33,859 nt of DNA from an uncultured Muribaculaceae bacterium (GTDB taxonomy: Bacteria; Bacteroidota; Bacteroidia; Bacteroidales; Muribaculaceae): contig CAUBWJ010000023.1 in assembly GCA_958439725.1 (NCBI GenBank), positions 1 through 33,859 of the forward strand. The letters are read 5' to 3'. The notes below the pieces were generated by a model. The model worked only from the letters and a program-made list of their open reading frames with translations, did no database searches and had not been told where the DNA came from. This document shows, piece by piece, positions 15,938-25,170 of the stretch. A program made the position numbers and the translations under genes. The first letter of the stretch is position 1, and each line of letters starts with the position of its first letter.

Positions 15938-17704
15938 TTATTCCATCATCATAATTTCCATCCGGCACTGAAGCGGGCTCATTTCCGCTACGGCACGGAG
16001 CTTGAAATAGTAGTCGGCAGCCGCGCCGAGCTGTTTGCCCACAATTCTTGTTTCGATATTTTTACGGAGGGAGCGCACCTGAGCCCAGATGTTGTCAGAG
16101 TTGTCAGGATAAGCTACAACCCGGTAATCGTCGGCGGCATCAAGTTCGGCAGCCATATCGCTGATGGCGAGCTGCAGTCCTCCCATTTTGTCAACAAGGC
16201 CTATTTCGTGAGCGCTTGCGCCATCCCATACACGGCCCTGTGCAATGGCATAGATAGAATCGACGGGAAGATGGCGTCCGGCGGCACAGCGTTCGGCAAA
16301 GAGCTTGTAGCCACGGTTCACGTAACCCTGCATGGCTTCGCGCTGCGGGGCAGGCATCGGTTTGAACAGTTCAGGGAATGAGCCGGTGTTGGTGGCCACA
16401 GTTGCTGTATGCACTCCGAGCTTATCGTTGAGCAACTTCTGGGCGTTGGGGATGAGTCCGAAGATACCGATGGAGCCGGTGAGGGTGAGGGGTTCGGCGT
16501 AAATACGGTCGGCACCGCATGAGATATAATAGCCTCCCGAAGCAGCTACATCGCCCATGGATACATAGAACGGTTTGCCGGTTAGTTTCTTGAACTGCTG
16601 CAGGGCCTCCCAGATCTGTTCGGAAGCAAACGCGCTTCCTCCTCCGGAGTTCACGCGCAGAACCAGACCGTCAACGTCGTCATCCTTCGCGAGGTCAAGA
16701 ATCTGAGGCACGAGACGCGATGAGGCAATGCCGTCTTCACCGTCCTCGGTAATGTCGCCAAGGGCATAAAGAACGGCAATCTTCTTGCTTCCTTTGGGGC
16801 TCATAGCGTTTTTAACGGCTGACGTGGCACAGTATTCGTTGAGGCTTATAAGTCTGGGCTTTTCCATGTCGGTGCCTTCAAGAAGCACGGAGTCCATTTC
16901 ATGACGGTAGACCAGACGGTCCACTATTTTGCTGTTCACGTAGGTATCGGCAGCCTTGGCGAAAGTAAAGGAGTCGGCCCAGGCGTTGACTGAATCGGCA
17001 GGAACGCCGCGGGAATCGGCAATTCTCGATTTGAGCGTGCCCCAGATGCGGGAGAGAAAGTGAAGAGTCTGTTCGCGGTTGGCCTCGGAAATATCATTGA
17101 GAATGAACGGCTCAACAGCACTTTTATATGTGCCCACTTTCACCACCTGCACCTCTACTCCGAGTTTGTCCAGAAGGTCTTTGAAATAGAGAATGGTCGA
17201 GGAAAGACCGTGGATGTCGACCATTCCTATGGGGTTTAGGAAAATGCTGTCGGCGCCGCATGCCAGGAGATAGTCACCCTGGGAATAGTTGTCGGAGTAG
17301 GCATAGACCGGTTTTCCCGACTCGCGGAATGAAGCAAGAGCGTCAAGAATAGCCTGGGTCTGGGCGAGGCCGGCCGAGATGCCGTTGCATTCCAGGAATA
17401 TGCCCCGTATTTTGTCGTCGGACTTCGCGGTTTCAATCGCAAGGCGCAGATCTTCGAGAGCGATGGTGTTCTCGGCCTGTCCGTATAATCCTTCAAGGAG
17501 CGATGCTGGCTGGTCGCGGTCTACAACCGCACCAGACATATCAAGGTGAAGGAACGTATCCTTCTTGATTTTTTTCGAGGGAGAATCACTGCTGCCGGAT
17601 GCGACTATCACTGCTATGAAAATCAGAAATGTAAAAAAGGATAGCACAATGGCAAGCCAGGCGCCGGTAAGTGCGCCGAGGAAACCTGTCCAGAAATTTT
17701 TCAT
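15938..17704 (-). CDS. sppA: signal peptide peptidase SppA, 67K type
   Basis: A 588-residue inner-membrane serine protease that degrades cleaved signal peptides. One N-terminal transmembrane segment (about residues 12-35) is followed by two ClpP/crotonase-like halves. The N-terminal half carries VVKVGTYKSAVEPF, matching the catalytic Lys region. The C-terminal half carries VLRVNSGGGSAFASEQIW and GDVAASGGYYISCGAD, which contains the nucleophilic Ser, then LTGSIGIFG. The E. coli enzyme has the same tandem architecture and similar length. It heads the operon with lpxK, pnp and thiL. A -7 element lies about 50 bases upstream. Confidence 0.96.
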   Translation of the reverse strand: MKNFWTGFLGALTGAWLAIVLSFFTFLIFIAVIVASGSSDSPSKKIKKDTFLHLDMSGAVVDRDQPASLLEGLYGQAENTIALEDLRLAIETAKSDDKIRGIFLECNGISAGLAQTQAILDALASFRESGKPVYAYSDNYSQGDYLLACGADSIFLNPIGMVDIHGLSSTILYFKDLLDKLGVEVQVVKVGTYKSAVEPFILNDISEANREQTLHFLSRIWGTLKSRIADSRGVPADSVNAWADSFTFAKAADTYVNSKIVDRLVYRHEMDSVLLEGTDMEKPRLISLNEYCATSAVKNAMSPKGSKKIAVLYALGDITEDGEDGIASSRLVPQILDLAKDDDVDGLVLRVNSGGGSAFASEQIWEALQQFKKLTGKPFYVSMGDVAASGGYYISCGADRIYAEPLTLTGSIGIFGLIPNAQKLLNDKLGVHTATVATNTGSFPELFKPMPAPQREAMQGYVNRGYKLFAERCAAGRHLPVDSIYAIAQGRVWDGASAHEIGLVDKMGGLQLAISDMAAELDAADDYRVVAYPDNSDNIWAQVRSLRKNIETRIVGKQLGAAADYYFKLRAVAEMSPLQCRMEIMMME

Positions 17705-17752
17705 TTGTGTAATGATTATCTGTTTGTAATGGATGGTATTGAAACCACGTTA

Positions 17753-17760
17753 CAAATTTA
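17753..17760 (-). promoter_or_regulatory. -7 element for sppA-lpxK-pnp-thiL
   Basis: Minus-strand TAAATTTG, an exact TAnnTTTG match, lies 49 bases before the sppA ATG. No convincing -33 TTTG occurs at 19-21 bases. The rest of 17705-17856 holds no gene I can support. Confidence 0.45.
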
Positions 17761-17856
17761 GTATTTAAAGCCGAAACGTCATATTATATGCGTAAAATAT
17801 TAACGCATGCGATGATTCGCGCTTGTTTGCACTGTTCCGGGCGCGAAAATAACGAT

Positions 17857-18651
17857 TCAGAGATTTATCTCGAAATCGTCGGCATCGCGCCAGGGTTCGA
17901 ACCGCTTGCGGTCGCGGTTGAAGGTCTCGGCTATGAGAGTGGAATAAACCGTGCCGTCGTCGCGGCGGTCGGCTACGTCATCTCCCCAGTTATTGAAAAT
18001 CTGGGAGTCGCCACGGTTATATACGCCGTATAAGTCATGTCCTTCACGGTTGCACCCCAGAACGTATGCCTGGTTTTCAATGGCACGGGCAATCAGGAGA
18101 TGCTTCCATGCAAAGAACCGTGCGTGGGCCCAGTTGGCGGGAACCACCAGTATGTCGTAATCGTTGTTGAATGCGCGGTTCCATGCCGGGAATCTCAGGT
18201 CGTAGCAGATGCTCATTTTGACATTCCAGGTCTTGATGCTGATTATCGGGGAGAGGGAATCGCCCCGCGTGAACAGCTCGCTTTCGCCACCGTAACGGAA
18301 AAGATGACGTTTGTCGTAGAACACCCGCTCCCCGTCGGGCGACACCATGAATCCACGGTTATAGTACCGGCCGTTATCCACAGCTGTGAACCCACCCCAG
18401 ATATGCATTCCGAATTTCGAGGCCCATTCCTGGACGGTGGTGATGGTTGTCCCGGTGTTGGTCTCGGCCGTGCGCGCCAGTACCGCCGGATCGGCTGTGA
18501 ATCCCGAATTGAACATTTCCGGAAGTACCACGAGGTCTACATCCTTATCAAGATTCTCAAGCCTCTTCGCAACGGCTGCGAGATTGGCCTGTACATCCCC
18601 TTCTAAGATATCATGGGGCAATAAAGCTGTCTTGAGGTTTTCTGAAGGCAT
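17857..18651 (-). CDS. carbon-nitrogen hydrolase (nitrilase superfamily, omega-amidase-like)
   Basis: A 264-residue cytoplasmic amidase with the Glu-Lys-Cys triad of the nitrilase superfamily: Glu in VVLPEMFNSGFT, Lys in FYDKRHLFRYGGE, and Cys in VKMSICYDLRFP. The DLRFPAWNR segment and the short length match the YafV/NIT2-like omega-amidase group, which hydrolyses 2-oxoglutaramate and similar amides. The exact substrate is inference. It lies 5 bases after the acyltransferase gene and ends a likely operon starting at thrC. 104 bases separate the sppA promoter from its 3' end. Confidence 0.88.
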   Translation of the reverse strand: MPSENLKTALLPHDILEGDVQANLAAVAKRLENLDKDVDLVVLPEMFNSGFTADPAVLARTAETNTGTTITTVQEWASKFGMHIWGGFTAVDNGRYYNRGFMVSPDGERVFYDKRHLFRYGGESELFTRGDSLSPIISIKTWNVKMSICYDLRFPAWNRAFNNDYDILVVPANWAHARFFAWKHLLIARAIENQAYVLGCNREGHDLYGVYNRGDSQIFNNWGDDVADRRDDGTVYSTLIAETFNRDRKRFEPWRDADDFEINL

Positions 18652-18656
18652 GGATA

Positions 18657-19202
18657 TCAGTCTGCTGTGAATTGGTCAGTTTTTTTTCCCTTGGCACCTT
18701 TATAGAAATTCTTTACTGCACGCATATCTGCGTCCATGTCGCCTGTCGGTTCGAAAACCTGCGACATCTCCACGTGTTTGCGTGAAAAATCAAGGATGCC
18801 TATAAGAACGGGAACATGCGCTCCGTAAGCTATCCTCAGGAAGCCGGTATGCCAGTCGGATGTACGCTTCCTTGTGCCTTCGGGGGTGATAGCGATTGCC
18901 ATCCGGTCGGTGGAGTTGAATTTTTCAATCACCGCCTCAACCAGGCTTTTACCGGTACGGCGTCGTCGCGGTACGGGTATGCCCCCGAGCGCGCGGAAAA
19001 CAAGGCCCATCGGGAAAAAGAACCAGGATTCTTTCATTAGAAAGCCGGCCTTTCTGCCTATTGATGAATAAGCGAGTTTGCCTATCACGAAGTCCCAGTT
19101 GCTTGTGTGTGGGGCAACGCAGATAATGCATTTTGGATAGTCGGGGACCGTGATGTTCACGGTCCATCCGGCCATCCTGAGTATGAGTTTGCTTAAGTTC
19201 AT
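18657..19202 (-). CDS. small 1-acyl-glycerol-3-phosphate acyltransferase-like protein
   Basis: A 181-residue PlsC-family acyltransferase. The catalytic HX4D motif is HTSNWD near residue 33, and the acceptor-phosphate motif is TPEGTRKR in the second half. These proteins transfer acyl chains to glycerophosphate-type or ornithine-type acceptors at the membrane. The small size and LGGIPVPRRRRTGKSLVE region match short Bacteroidetes homologues annotated as acyltransferases of uncertain acceptor. The frame reaches a TTG at 19211; I use the ATG at 19202, which leaves 13 bases after the upstream stop. The nitrilase gene follows by 5 bases. Confidence 0.87.
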   Translation of the reverse strand: MNLSKLILRMAGWTVNITVPDYPKCIICVAPHTSNWDFVIGKLAYSSIGRKAGFLMKESWFFFPMGLVFRALGGIPVPRRRRTGKSLVEAVIEKFNSTDRMAIAITPEGTRKRTSDWHTGFLRIAYGAHVPVLIGILDFSRKHVEMSQVFEPTGDMDADMRAVKNFYKGAKGKKTDQFTAD

Positions 19203-19215
19203 TACTGCCAATCAA

Positions 19216-19563
19216 TCACTTTGCCGCCTCGGGTTTGGCGTGGGGGAAGAGGGCATTCATTGATTCAACAATCGACTGGAGTTCCTTGTTGAAATCGGTG
19301 TGGAAACTTGCGTATGCCTTTTTGAAGTAGGCGTGACGGGCAGCGTTGTAAGCTTTGCGGTTTTCGAAGTCGGAAGGGGTCTTGTCAAAAGCAAACGATG
19401 CGTTTTTCAGGGCATTGATCTGGAGATTGGCCACATGTTCAATTATTTCTCCCAGTTTGCGGGGATCAATATCTTTGACCATATCGGAAGCCAGCATGCT
19501 TTCTACTGCGATATCACCGCATATATAGCGGATTTCCTTCTTGAGTGAACGTTTGTTTGCCAT
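19216..19563 (-). CDS. conserved small helical protein of unknown function
   Basis: A 115-residue, charged, probably all-helical cytoplasmic protein beginning MANKRSLKKEIRYICGDIAV. I do not recognise a named domain, though the sequence looks like small conserved Bacteroidales proteins annotated as hypothetical. There is no signal peptide or membrane segment. It is tightly placed, 19 bases after thrC and 13 bases before the acyltransferase ATG, so it is most likely translated from the thrC message. Codon use resembles its neighbours, so I take it as a real gene. Confidence 0.75.
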   Translation of the reverse strand: MANKRSLKKEIRYICGDIAVESMLASDMVKDIDPRKLGEIIEHVANLQINALKNASFAFDKTPSDFENRKAYNAARHAYFKKAYASFHTDFNKELQSIVESMNALFPHAKPEAAK

Positions 19564-19582
19564 AATTGTGGGATTTATGATG

Positions 19583-20878
19583 TTAATTATACTTTTCTAT
19601 GAGTTTTGTGAGAGCTGCCAGTGTAGGGGGAATCGTTGTCAGATGCGGAAGATGGTGTGGGGCGGTTTCGTGAACGTGCTCCGGTTCTTCCGTTTCGTAG
19701 CCCAGTATGCGGGAGAGTTTTGAATAATATTTGCGCGGAGAGGCTGTGGCAAGGAACAGTCCCGGGTAGTCGGACGAAGTAGAGACGGAATCCAGTGCGC
19801 GGCAGGCCATAGCTGTGTTGCGGTCCATGAGATAACTGTCGGATTTGAACCGTTTTCGTATGGTTTCGGCGATCTCGTCGCTTCCATAGGTGTGGCATTC
19901 TATTATCCCCGGAAGAGAAGGGTCAAGTTCCATGAGACGGTTGATTCGGCCGATATTTGAAGTGAGAGCCTTCGCGTGATAATCGCTTAGCTGGAGAGTA
20001 TTTCCCGTAATCTCGCCCCACAGGCCGTTGTCTGACGTTCCCGTGGCAATGAACCTGTTGATTGGCAGTCCCATTGCGCGGGCAAAAATAGCAGCCGTGA
20101 GATTCCCGAGGTTTCCGCAGGGAGTGGAAACGGTAAACCCTGAAATCCGGTGGCCGAGTTTGACTGTGAGCTGTCCGTAGGCATAGAAATAATAGAATGT
20201 CTGCGGAAGAAGACGTCCTATGTTAACCGAATTGGCGGAGGTAAGAGCGAAGCGGCGGTTGAGGGTTGTGTTGGTAAAAGCCTGCCGGATGAGTTCACGA
20301 CAATGGTCGAAATCCGAGTTCACTATTATGGGGATAATATTCCCGGATTTTTTTGTGGGATTTCCCAGACGTTCTTTAAGCACTCCTTTGTGGGGATACA
20401 GAACGAAGACATTCACGGTGTCTATGCCTTTGAAGGCATCGGTCACGGCGTTTCCCGTGTCGCCTGTCGAAGCCAGGAGCACGTTGAGTTTCCTGTCTTT
20501 GGAATTCTGGGCCGTGAAATATTTGCAGAGCTGGGCCAGGAATCGTGCGCTCACATCCTTGAACGACTCTGTTGGGCCGTGGTAGAGTTCGAGAGCATAT
20601 CGATTATCCCCCATATCTACCAGTGGTATAGGGAAATTGAGTGTGGAACGAACTATAGAATTGATAAGCGATGGCTCGATATCCGTGCCGAACAGCTGAG
20701 TGCACATCACATAGGCGATGTCGCAGGCACTCATCTCGTCCATGTTTTTGAAAAGAGCCGAAGGAATCAGGGGGATGCTGCATGGCATGTAGACACCTCC
20801 GTCGGGGGCGAGACTGCGCATTACCGCTTCGCGCAGGCTCACTTTAGAATCATGTCCGTCAGTGCTGTAATATTCCAT
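19583..20878 (-). CDS. thrC: threonine synthase
   Basis: A PLP enzyme of 431 residues that converts O-phosphohomoserine to threonine. The N-terminus MEYYSTDGHDSKVSLREAV is the threonine-synthase N-domain. The PLP lysine lies in HGPTESFKDVSARFL (about residue 110), followed by ASTGDTGNAV and the phosphate-binding TPCGNLGNL. The frame extends three codons further to a TTG at 20887, but the ATG at 20878 matches the family start. An excellent promoter is found about 63-93 bases upstream. It leads a probable operon with the small unknown protein, the acyltransferase and the amidase. lysC is upstream but separately ended. Confidence 0.95.
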   Translation of the reverse strand: MEYYSTDGHDSKVSLREAVMRSLAPDGGVYMPCSIPLIPSALFKNMDEMSACDIAYVMCTQLFGTDIEPSLINSIVRSTLNFPIPLVDMGDNRYALELYHGPTESFKDVSARFLAQLCKYFTAQNSKDRKLNVLLASTGDTGNAVTDAFKGIDTVNVFVLYPHKGVLKERLGNPTKKSGNIIPIIVNSDFDHCRELIRQAFTNTTLNRRFALTSANSVNIGRLLPQTFYYFYAYGQLTVKLGHRISGFTVSTPCGNLGNLTAAIFARAMGLPINRFIATGTSDNGLWGEITGNTLQLSDYHAKALTSNIGRINRLMELDPSLPGIIECHTYGSDEIAETIRKRFKSDSYLMDRNTAMACRALDSVSTSSDYPGLFLATASPRKYYSKLSRILGYETEEPEHVHETAPHHLPHLTTIPPTLAALTKLIEKYN

Positions 20879-20940
20879 TGTGTGCAATAAAACGTGTGAT
20901 GCGGTGAAAAGTTATCGGCTGTCCTTTGCCGCATTATTGG

Positions 20941-20971
20941 CAAAGTTATAATTTTTCGGATATGCAGCAAA
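20941..20971 (-). promoter_or_regulatory. promoter for thrC operon
   Basis: Minus-strand TAACTTTG (20941-20948, followed by C) is an exact -7 match. TTTG at 20968-20971 is an exact -33 match with a 19-base spacer, making this the cleanest Bacteroidetes promoter in the window. Initiation near 20935 gives a leader of about 57 bases. Confidence 0.7.
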
Positions 20972-20976
20972 TCTTA

Positions 20977-21012
20977 GGGACAAAAGATTGCATATTGTGC
21001 AATTTCGGTCCC
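20977..21012 (-). terminator. two-tier hairpin after lysC
   Basis: GGGAC (20977-20981) pairs with GTCCC (21008-21012), and inside them ATTGCA (20987-20992) pairs with TGCAAT (20998-21003), with a small internal loop. It lies 41 bases past the lysC stop and just upstream of the thrC -33 element, so it may end lysC transcription. No U-tract follows. Confidence 0.35.
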
Positions 21013-21053
21013 CGTGCAGTCTCGTGAAAAAAGGTCAAAATCCGGAGCCCGAC

Positions 21054-22430
21054 TCAGTTCCCGCACTCGAAGAAAGCCCGGTGTATTGCCCGGAGGGCCT
21101 TTACTCGGTTATCCATCTCGACCATGAACGAGACGGTGGAATCCGTTGACCCGGCAGGAAGCGTGACCGGAGATATCTTGGCCTCGTGAAGGGCAGAGCA
21201 TATTTTCCTACGCACTGTTTCGTCGGGATTGATATTTTCGCCAACCAGGGCTATAGTGGCGAGGTTATCTGACACTGACAGTGGCGGCATCTCCCCGGTT
21301 TCAAGTTCGGAAGAAAACTCTGCGAGCAGGGCCGACCGTGCAGTCGGGAGCGATGAAGCGGAAATGGCGCAGCATATTTCAAAGCATCCCGCAGGACGTG
21401 AAGTGAGGAAAACGTTGATTCCGTTACGGCTGAGCGCATTTATCATGCGGCTCTCAGTCGCTTCCTGAACGGCGCTGTCTGATATTTTCACCCTGAGCAG
21501 ACAGGTGTCGGATATCGAGGAAACGCCTCCTGCGGAAGGCTCCTTGGAAAGATTCTCTATATCGGCTATGCGTGTTCCGGGGTAAGACGGATTGAAGGTG
21601 TTCTTGATGTAAATAGGAATATTGCGATGGAATACGGGATATATCGTGGGCGGATATATAACCTTTGCCCCGAAATTACAAAGTTCCATCGCCTCTACAA
21701 ATGACAGTTCGTCTATGACCTTGGCCGAAGGGATTATTCTTGGGTCGGCAGTCATGAACCCGTCGACGTCTGTCCAGATTTCCAGGGTCTCAGCCCTGAG
21801 TTCCGCCGCAAGTATGGCGGCGGTATAGTCGCTTCCGCCGCGCCCCAGATTGGTGATGTGTCCATGTTCATCAGAAGAAATGAATCCTCCTACGAGTGTG
21901 ATGCGTTCGGGTGCCTCGGCGAATTCCGAAGTTATGCAGCGGTGTGTCAGGTCGTTGTCAAGTACATGGCGCCCGAACTGACGTGTGGTGCGGATGAACG
22001 ACGGCGAGAACCGGAGAACTGCGCCGTTAATCACATGTTCTATTATAGTGCTTGAAAGGCGCTCTCCGTAGCTTACCACGCGGTCTAGCGAACGTTCTGA
22101 CAGCTCCCGAAGAAGGCTGACGCCAAGATATATATCCGAAAGCTCCTTGAAAAGGGCATCTATGGCAAGAATAACCTGCGGGCGCTCGTCGGCGTGAACC
22201 ATTTCCTCCGTCATGGCGTGGTGCCGGTCAATTATTTCCCGGAACATATCCTGATACACCGGCGACCCTTTTTCCGCCTCACGGGCGGTTGCAATGAGAC
22301 GGTCGGTTATTCCTCCCAAAGCCGATACCACCACAATCACGCGTTCATCGCAGCTTTCAACAATATTTTTGACGCTACGGAGGCTTTCGGGAGTTCCTAC
22401 GGATGTCCCTCCGAATTTAAGTACTTTCAT
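21054..22430 (-). CDS. lysC: aspartate kinase (monofunctional)
   Basis: A 458-residue enzyme that phosphorylates aspartate at the start of the lysine/threonine/methionine branch. The N-terminus MKVLKFGGTSVGTPESLRSV is the amino-acid-kinase signature. VVVSALGGITDRL, LGRGGSDYTAAILA and IWTDVDGFMTADPR follow. From about residue 300 there are two ACT-type regulatory repeats (CLLRVKISDS and LATIALVGENI), so allosteric feedback by an end-product amino acid is expected. There is no homoserine dehydrogenase domain, unlike the bifunctional ThrA. It lies 15 bases after prfC, suggesting co-transcription with rfbD-prfC. Confidence 0.93.
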   Translation of the reverse strand: MKVLKFGGTSVGTPESLRSVKNIVESCDERVIVVVSALGGITDRLIATAREAEKGSPVYQDMFREIIDRHHAMTEEMVHADERPQVILAIDALFKELSDIYLGVSLLRELSERSLDRVVSYGERLSSTIIEHVINGAVLRFSPSFIRTTRQFGRHVLDNDLTHRCITSEFAEAPERITLVGGFISSDEHGHITNLGRGGSDYTAAILAAELRAETLEIWTDVDGFMTADPRIIPSAKVIDELSFVEAMELCNFGAKVIYPPTIYPVFHRNIPIYIKNTFNPSYPGTRIADIENLSKEPSAGGVSSISDTCLLRVKISDSAVQEATESRMINALSRNGINVFLTSRPAGCFEICCAISASSLPTARSALLAEFSSELETGEMPPLSVSDNLATIALVGENINPDETVRRKICSALHEAKISPVTLPAGSTDSTVSFMVEMDNRVKALRAIHRAFFECGN

Positions 22431-22445
22431 TTTTAGAATCTTTTA

Positions 22446-24026
22446 TCAGAATTCGCTTGAGAAATGGAACTTTATTGAGGGGAAATCGTTCTGGGCCATC
22501 TGCAGCACATAGTTGGAGTCGGCGAGAAAAACGTCGCGACCCTCGCGGTCAAGGGCCATGAACTGATGTTTGCGTTTCTTGAAGGCCGCAAGTGCCTCGG
22601 CATCGTCGCTTTCAATCCAGCATGCCTTGTATAGCGAAAGAGGCTCCCAGCGGCATTGTGCGCCATATTCGTGGAGAAGTCGGTACTGTATCACCTCGAA
22701 CTGGAGCTGCCCCACCGTGCCTATGATTTTACGTCCGTTGAACTGGTTGGTGAAAAGCTGAGCCACACCTTCGTCCATCAGTTGCTGTATGCCTTTCTCG
22801 AGCTGCTTGGATTTCATGGGGTCGGTGTTCTCGATGTACTTGAACATCTCCGGAGAGAAGCTTGGCAGACCTTTGAAGTGCAGTGATTCGCCGGACGTAA
22901 GTGTATCACCGATCTTGAAGTTGCCTGTGTCCGGAATACCCACGATGTCGCCGGGGTATGCTTCGTCGACTATACTTTTTTTCTGGGCCATGAAGGCGGT
23001 GGGAGCGGCGAATTTCATCACCTTTCCGCTGCGCATGTGTTTGTAGGGAGCGTTGCGCTCGAATTTGCCTGAACAGACCTTCACGAAAGCAATGCAGGAA
23101 CGGTGGTTGGGGTCCATGTTGGCATGAATCTTAAACACGAATCCTGAGAACCCTTCTTCCGAGGGTTCAACCTTACGTTCTGCGGCTTCGACGGGGCGCG
23201 GCGTAGGAGCTATTTTCACGAAGCAGTCAAGAAGCTCTTTCACGCCGAATGTGTTTAATGCCGAACCGAAGAAAACCGGAGCTACTTTTCCGGCGAGATA
23301 GTCTTTTTCGTTGAATTCGGGATACACGCCCTCTATCAGTTCCAGATCCTCCCGCAGTTTCGTGGCATCAGCCTCGCCTACGGCTTCGTCGATTTGCGGG
23401 TCATCAACATCATCTATTTCAACTCGCTCGGAAACTTTCTGCTTGTCGGGAGTGAAAAGGTCGAGCGATTTCTCATAGATGTTATAGACGCCCTTGAATT
23501 TCGCTCCGATGTTTATGGGCCAGCTCAAGGGGCGCACAGCAATTTTCAGCTCGCTCTCCAGCTCGTCGAGAATTTCGAACGGATCACGTCCCTCGCGGTC
23601 GAGTTTGTTTACAAAGATAATCACAGGAGTGTTGCGCATCCGGCACACCTCCATGAGTTTTCTCGTCTGCTGTTCCACACCTTTAGCCACATCCACCACT
23701 ATTATCACGCTGTCTACAGCCGTCAGCGTTCGGTAAGTGTCTTCAGCGAAATCCTGGTGACCGGGAGTGTCGAGAATATTGATTTTGTAATCGCCATAGT
23801 TGAAACCCATAACGGAAGTAGCCACGGAAATACCTCTCTGTTTCTCGATTTCCATCCAGTCGCTGGTGGCGGTTTTCTTGATTTTGTTGGATTTTACGGC
23901 ACCTGCAATGTGTATGGCGCCTCCGAACAGCAGGAGCTTTTCGGTAAGGGTGGTTTTGCCGGCATCAGGATGTGAGATAATGGCAAAAGTGCGCCGGCGT
24001 TGTATTTCTTCGGTGAGTTGTGACAT
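22446..24026 (-). CDS. prfC: peptide chain release factor 3
   Basis: A 526-residue translational GTPase that recycles RF1/RF2 from the ribosome after peptide release. The G1 motif is SHPDAGKTTLTEKLL, followed by DWMEIEKQRGISV (switch I), the G3 motif LDTPGHQDFAED and the G4 motif VNKLDREG. Domain II begins at about residue 300 (FKIHANMDPNHRS), and the RF3-specific C-terminal region includes VGQLQFEV. Length is normal. It lies 65 bases after rfbD and 15 before lysC. Confidence 0.97.
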   Translation of the reverse strand: MSQLTEEIQRRRTFAIISHPDAGKTTLTEKLLLFGGAIHIAGAVKSNKIKKTATSDWMEIEKQRGISVATSVMGFNYGDYKINILDTPGHQDFAEDTYRTLTAVDSVIIVVDVAKGVEQQTRKLMEVCRMRNTPVIIFVNKLDREGRDPFEILDELESELKIAVRPLSWPINIGAKFKGVYNIYEKSLDLFTPDKQKVSERVEIDDVDDPQIDEAVGEADATKLREDLELIEGVYPEFNEKDYLAGKVAPVFFGSALNTFGVKELLDCFVKIAPTPRPVEAAERKVEPSEEGFSGFVFKIHANMDPNHRSCIAFVKVCSGKFERNAPYKHMRSGKVMKFAAPTAFMAQKKSIVDEAYPGDIVGIPDTGNFKIGDTLTSGESLHFKGLPSFSPEMFKYIENTDPMKSKQLEKGIQQLMDEGVAQLFTNQFNGRKIIGTVGQLQFEVIQYRLLHEYGAQCRWEPLSLYKACWIESDDAEALAAFKKRKHQFMALDREGRDVFLADSNYVLQMAQNDFPSIKFHFSSEF

Positions 24027-24091
24027 ATCGGGATGGAGCGAATGTTGCTTGAGAGATTGGAAAAGTTAGAATAGTTGCAAACAGCTGCGGT

Positions 24092-24955
24092 TTATTTGTC
24101 CAGAGGCATGCGCTCGAGGCATAATCTCAGACTCTCGGCCCAGTGGGGGATTGTGATTCCGTAGGTGCGCTTGATGAGGTTTTTATCGAGCACGGAATAT
24201 GGGGGCCGGGTGGCCGCGGTGGGATAATCTTCCGTTGTTACCGGAATCACCTTACAGTTTTCAATACCTGCTTCGTGGAAAATTGTTTTTGTGAAGTCGT
24301 ACCATGAGCACACTCCCTCATCGGAGTAATGGTAGATACCGGGAACCCATTGATTGGATGTGATGACGGTTTTTATAGCCGACGCGAGATCCCGGGAATA
24401 GGTGGGAGTACCGATCTGATCCGAGACTACACGGATTTCTTTCCGGCTTCTGCCGAGGTCGAGCATGGTCTTTACGAAGTTGCGTCCGTAGGGAGAATAA
24501 AGCCACCCTGTGCGGATAACTATGGAGTCGGGGCATAGCGAAAGAAGTACCATTTCTCCTTTGCGTTTGGTGGTGCCGTAGACCGACATCGGATTTACCC
24601 TGTCGGCTTCACGGTATGGCCTGCATGTTTTGCCGTCGAAAACGTAGTCGGTCGAAACGTGCAGAACCTTCACGTTGAATTCAGTGGCTGCCGATGCCAG
24701 ATTGTGTACCGCATCTACATTGGCACGGTAACATTCGTTCTGGTCGGTTTCGGCGCGCTCCACATCTGTGAATGCAGCGCAGTTCACCACGTGGCTGAAC
24801 TCGCCACGTTCCATGAAGGATGCAACCGCTTTCGCGTCTGAAAGATCGAGGGTGTCTATATCGGTGTAGACAGTGCATCCGGGCATCTCTTCCTCAAGCA
24901 CGTTGTGCAAGTCGCGGCCAAGCTGACCGTTGCAACCGGTGACTAATATTTTCAT
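24092..24955 (-). CDS. rfbD: dTDP-4-dehydrorhamnose reductase
   Basis: A 287-residue short-chain dehydrogenase/reductase-type enzyme that performs the last step of dTDP-L-rhamnose synthesis, the donor for rhamnose in LPS and capsules. The Rossmann motif VTGCNGQLGRDL is at residues 5-16. STDYVFDGKTCRPYRE and the catalytic Tyr-Lys pair in VYGTTKRKGE follow. Motifs and length are normal for RmlD/RfbD. The other rml genes (rfbA, rfbB, rfbC) are not in this window. It is the first gene of a probable rfbD-prfC-lysC transcript. Confidence 0.95.
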   Translation of the reverse strand: MKILVTGCNGQLGRDLHNVLEEEMPGCTVYTDIDTLDLSDAKAVASFMERGEFSHVVNCAAFTDVERAETDQNECYRANVDAVHNLASAATEFNVKVLHVSTDYVFDGKTCRPYREADRVNPMSVYGTTKRKGEMVLLSLCPDSIVIRTGWLYSPYGRNFVKTMLDLGRSRKEIRVVSDQIGTPTYSRDLASAIKTVITSNQWVPGIYHYSDEGVCSWYDFTKTIFHEAGIENCKVIPVTTEDYPTAATRPPYSVLDKNLIKRTYGITIPHWAESLRLCLERMPLDK

Positions 24956-25068
24956 TCCTTACAGTTAGGTTTTAATTCCATAAAACAGTCGGAAGCCTTC
25001 CTCGGGATAGATAACGCTGAGGATACATGAAATATCCCCGCCATTTAAAGCTCGGGCAGTTTCCGGAC

Positions 25069-25078
25069 TGCAAATTTA
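25069..25078 (-). promoter_or_regulatory. -7 element for rfbD-prfC-lysC
   Basis: Minus-strand TAAATTTGCA is a full match to the Bacteroidetes -7 consensus, 114 bases before the rfbD ATG. A weak ATTG at 25097-25100 sits 18 bases upstream in the -33 position. The remainder of 24956-25170 shows no gene, and I found no clear plus-strand promoter for the divergent mscS-type gene. Confidence 0.5.
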
Positions 25079-25170
25079 CAAATTTTCCCTGACAATCAAT
25101 TCCTGTAGGTATCGAACCATAAGGGCATCGAGATTGTAACAAAAGAAAGCAAATATTAAAAACCGTTTCA

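Noticed and set aside
17894..17903. tRNA-like T-loop sequence GGTTCGAACC
   Set aside because: It lies inside the nitrilase-family coding region, and no acceptor stem, D-arm or anticodon arm can be folded around it.
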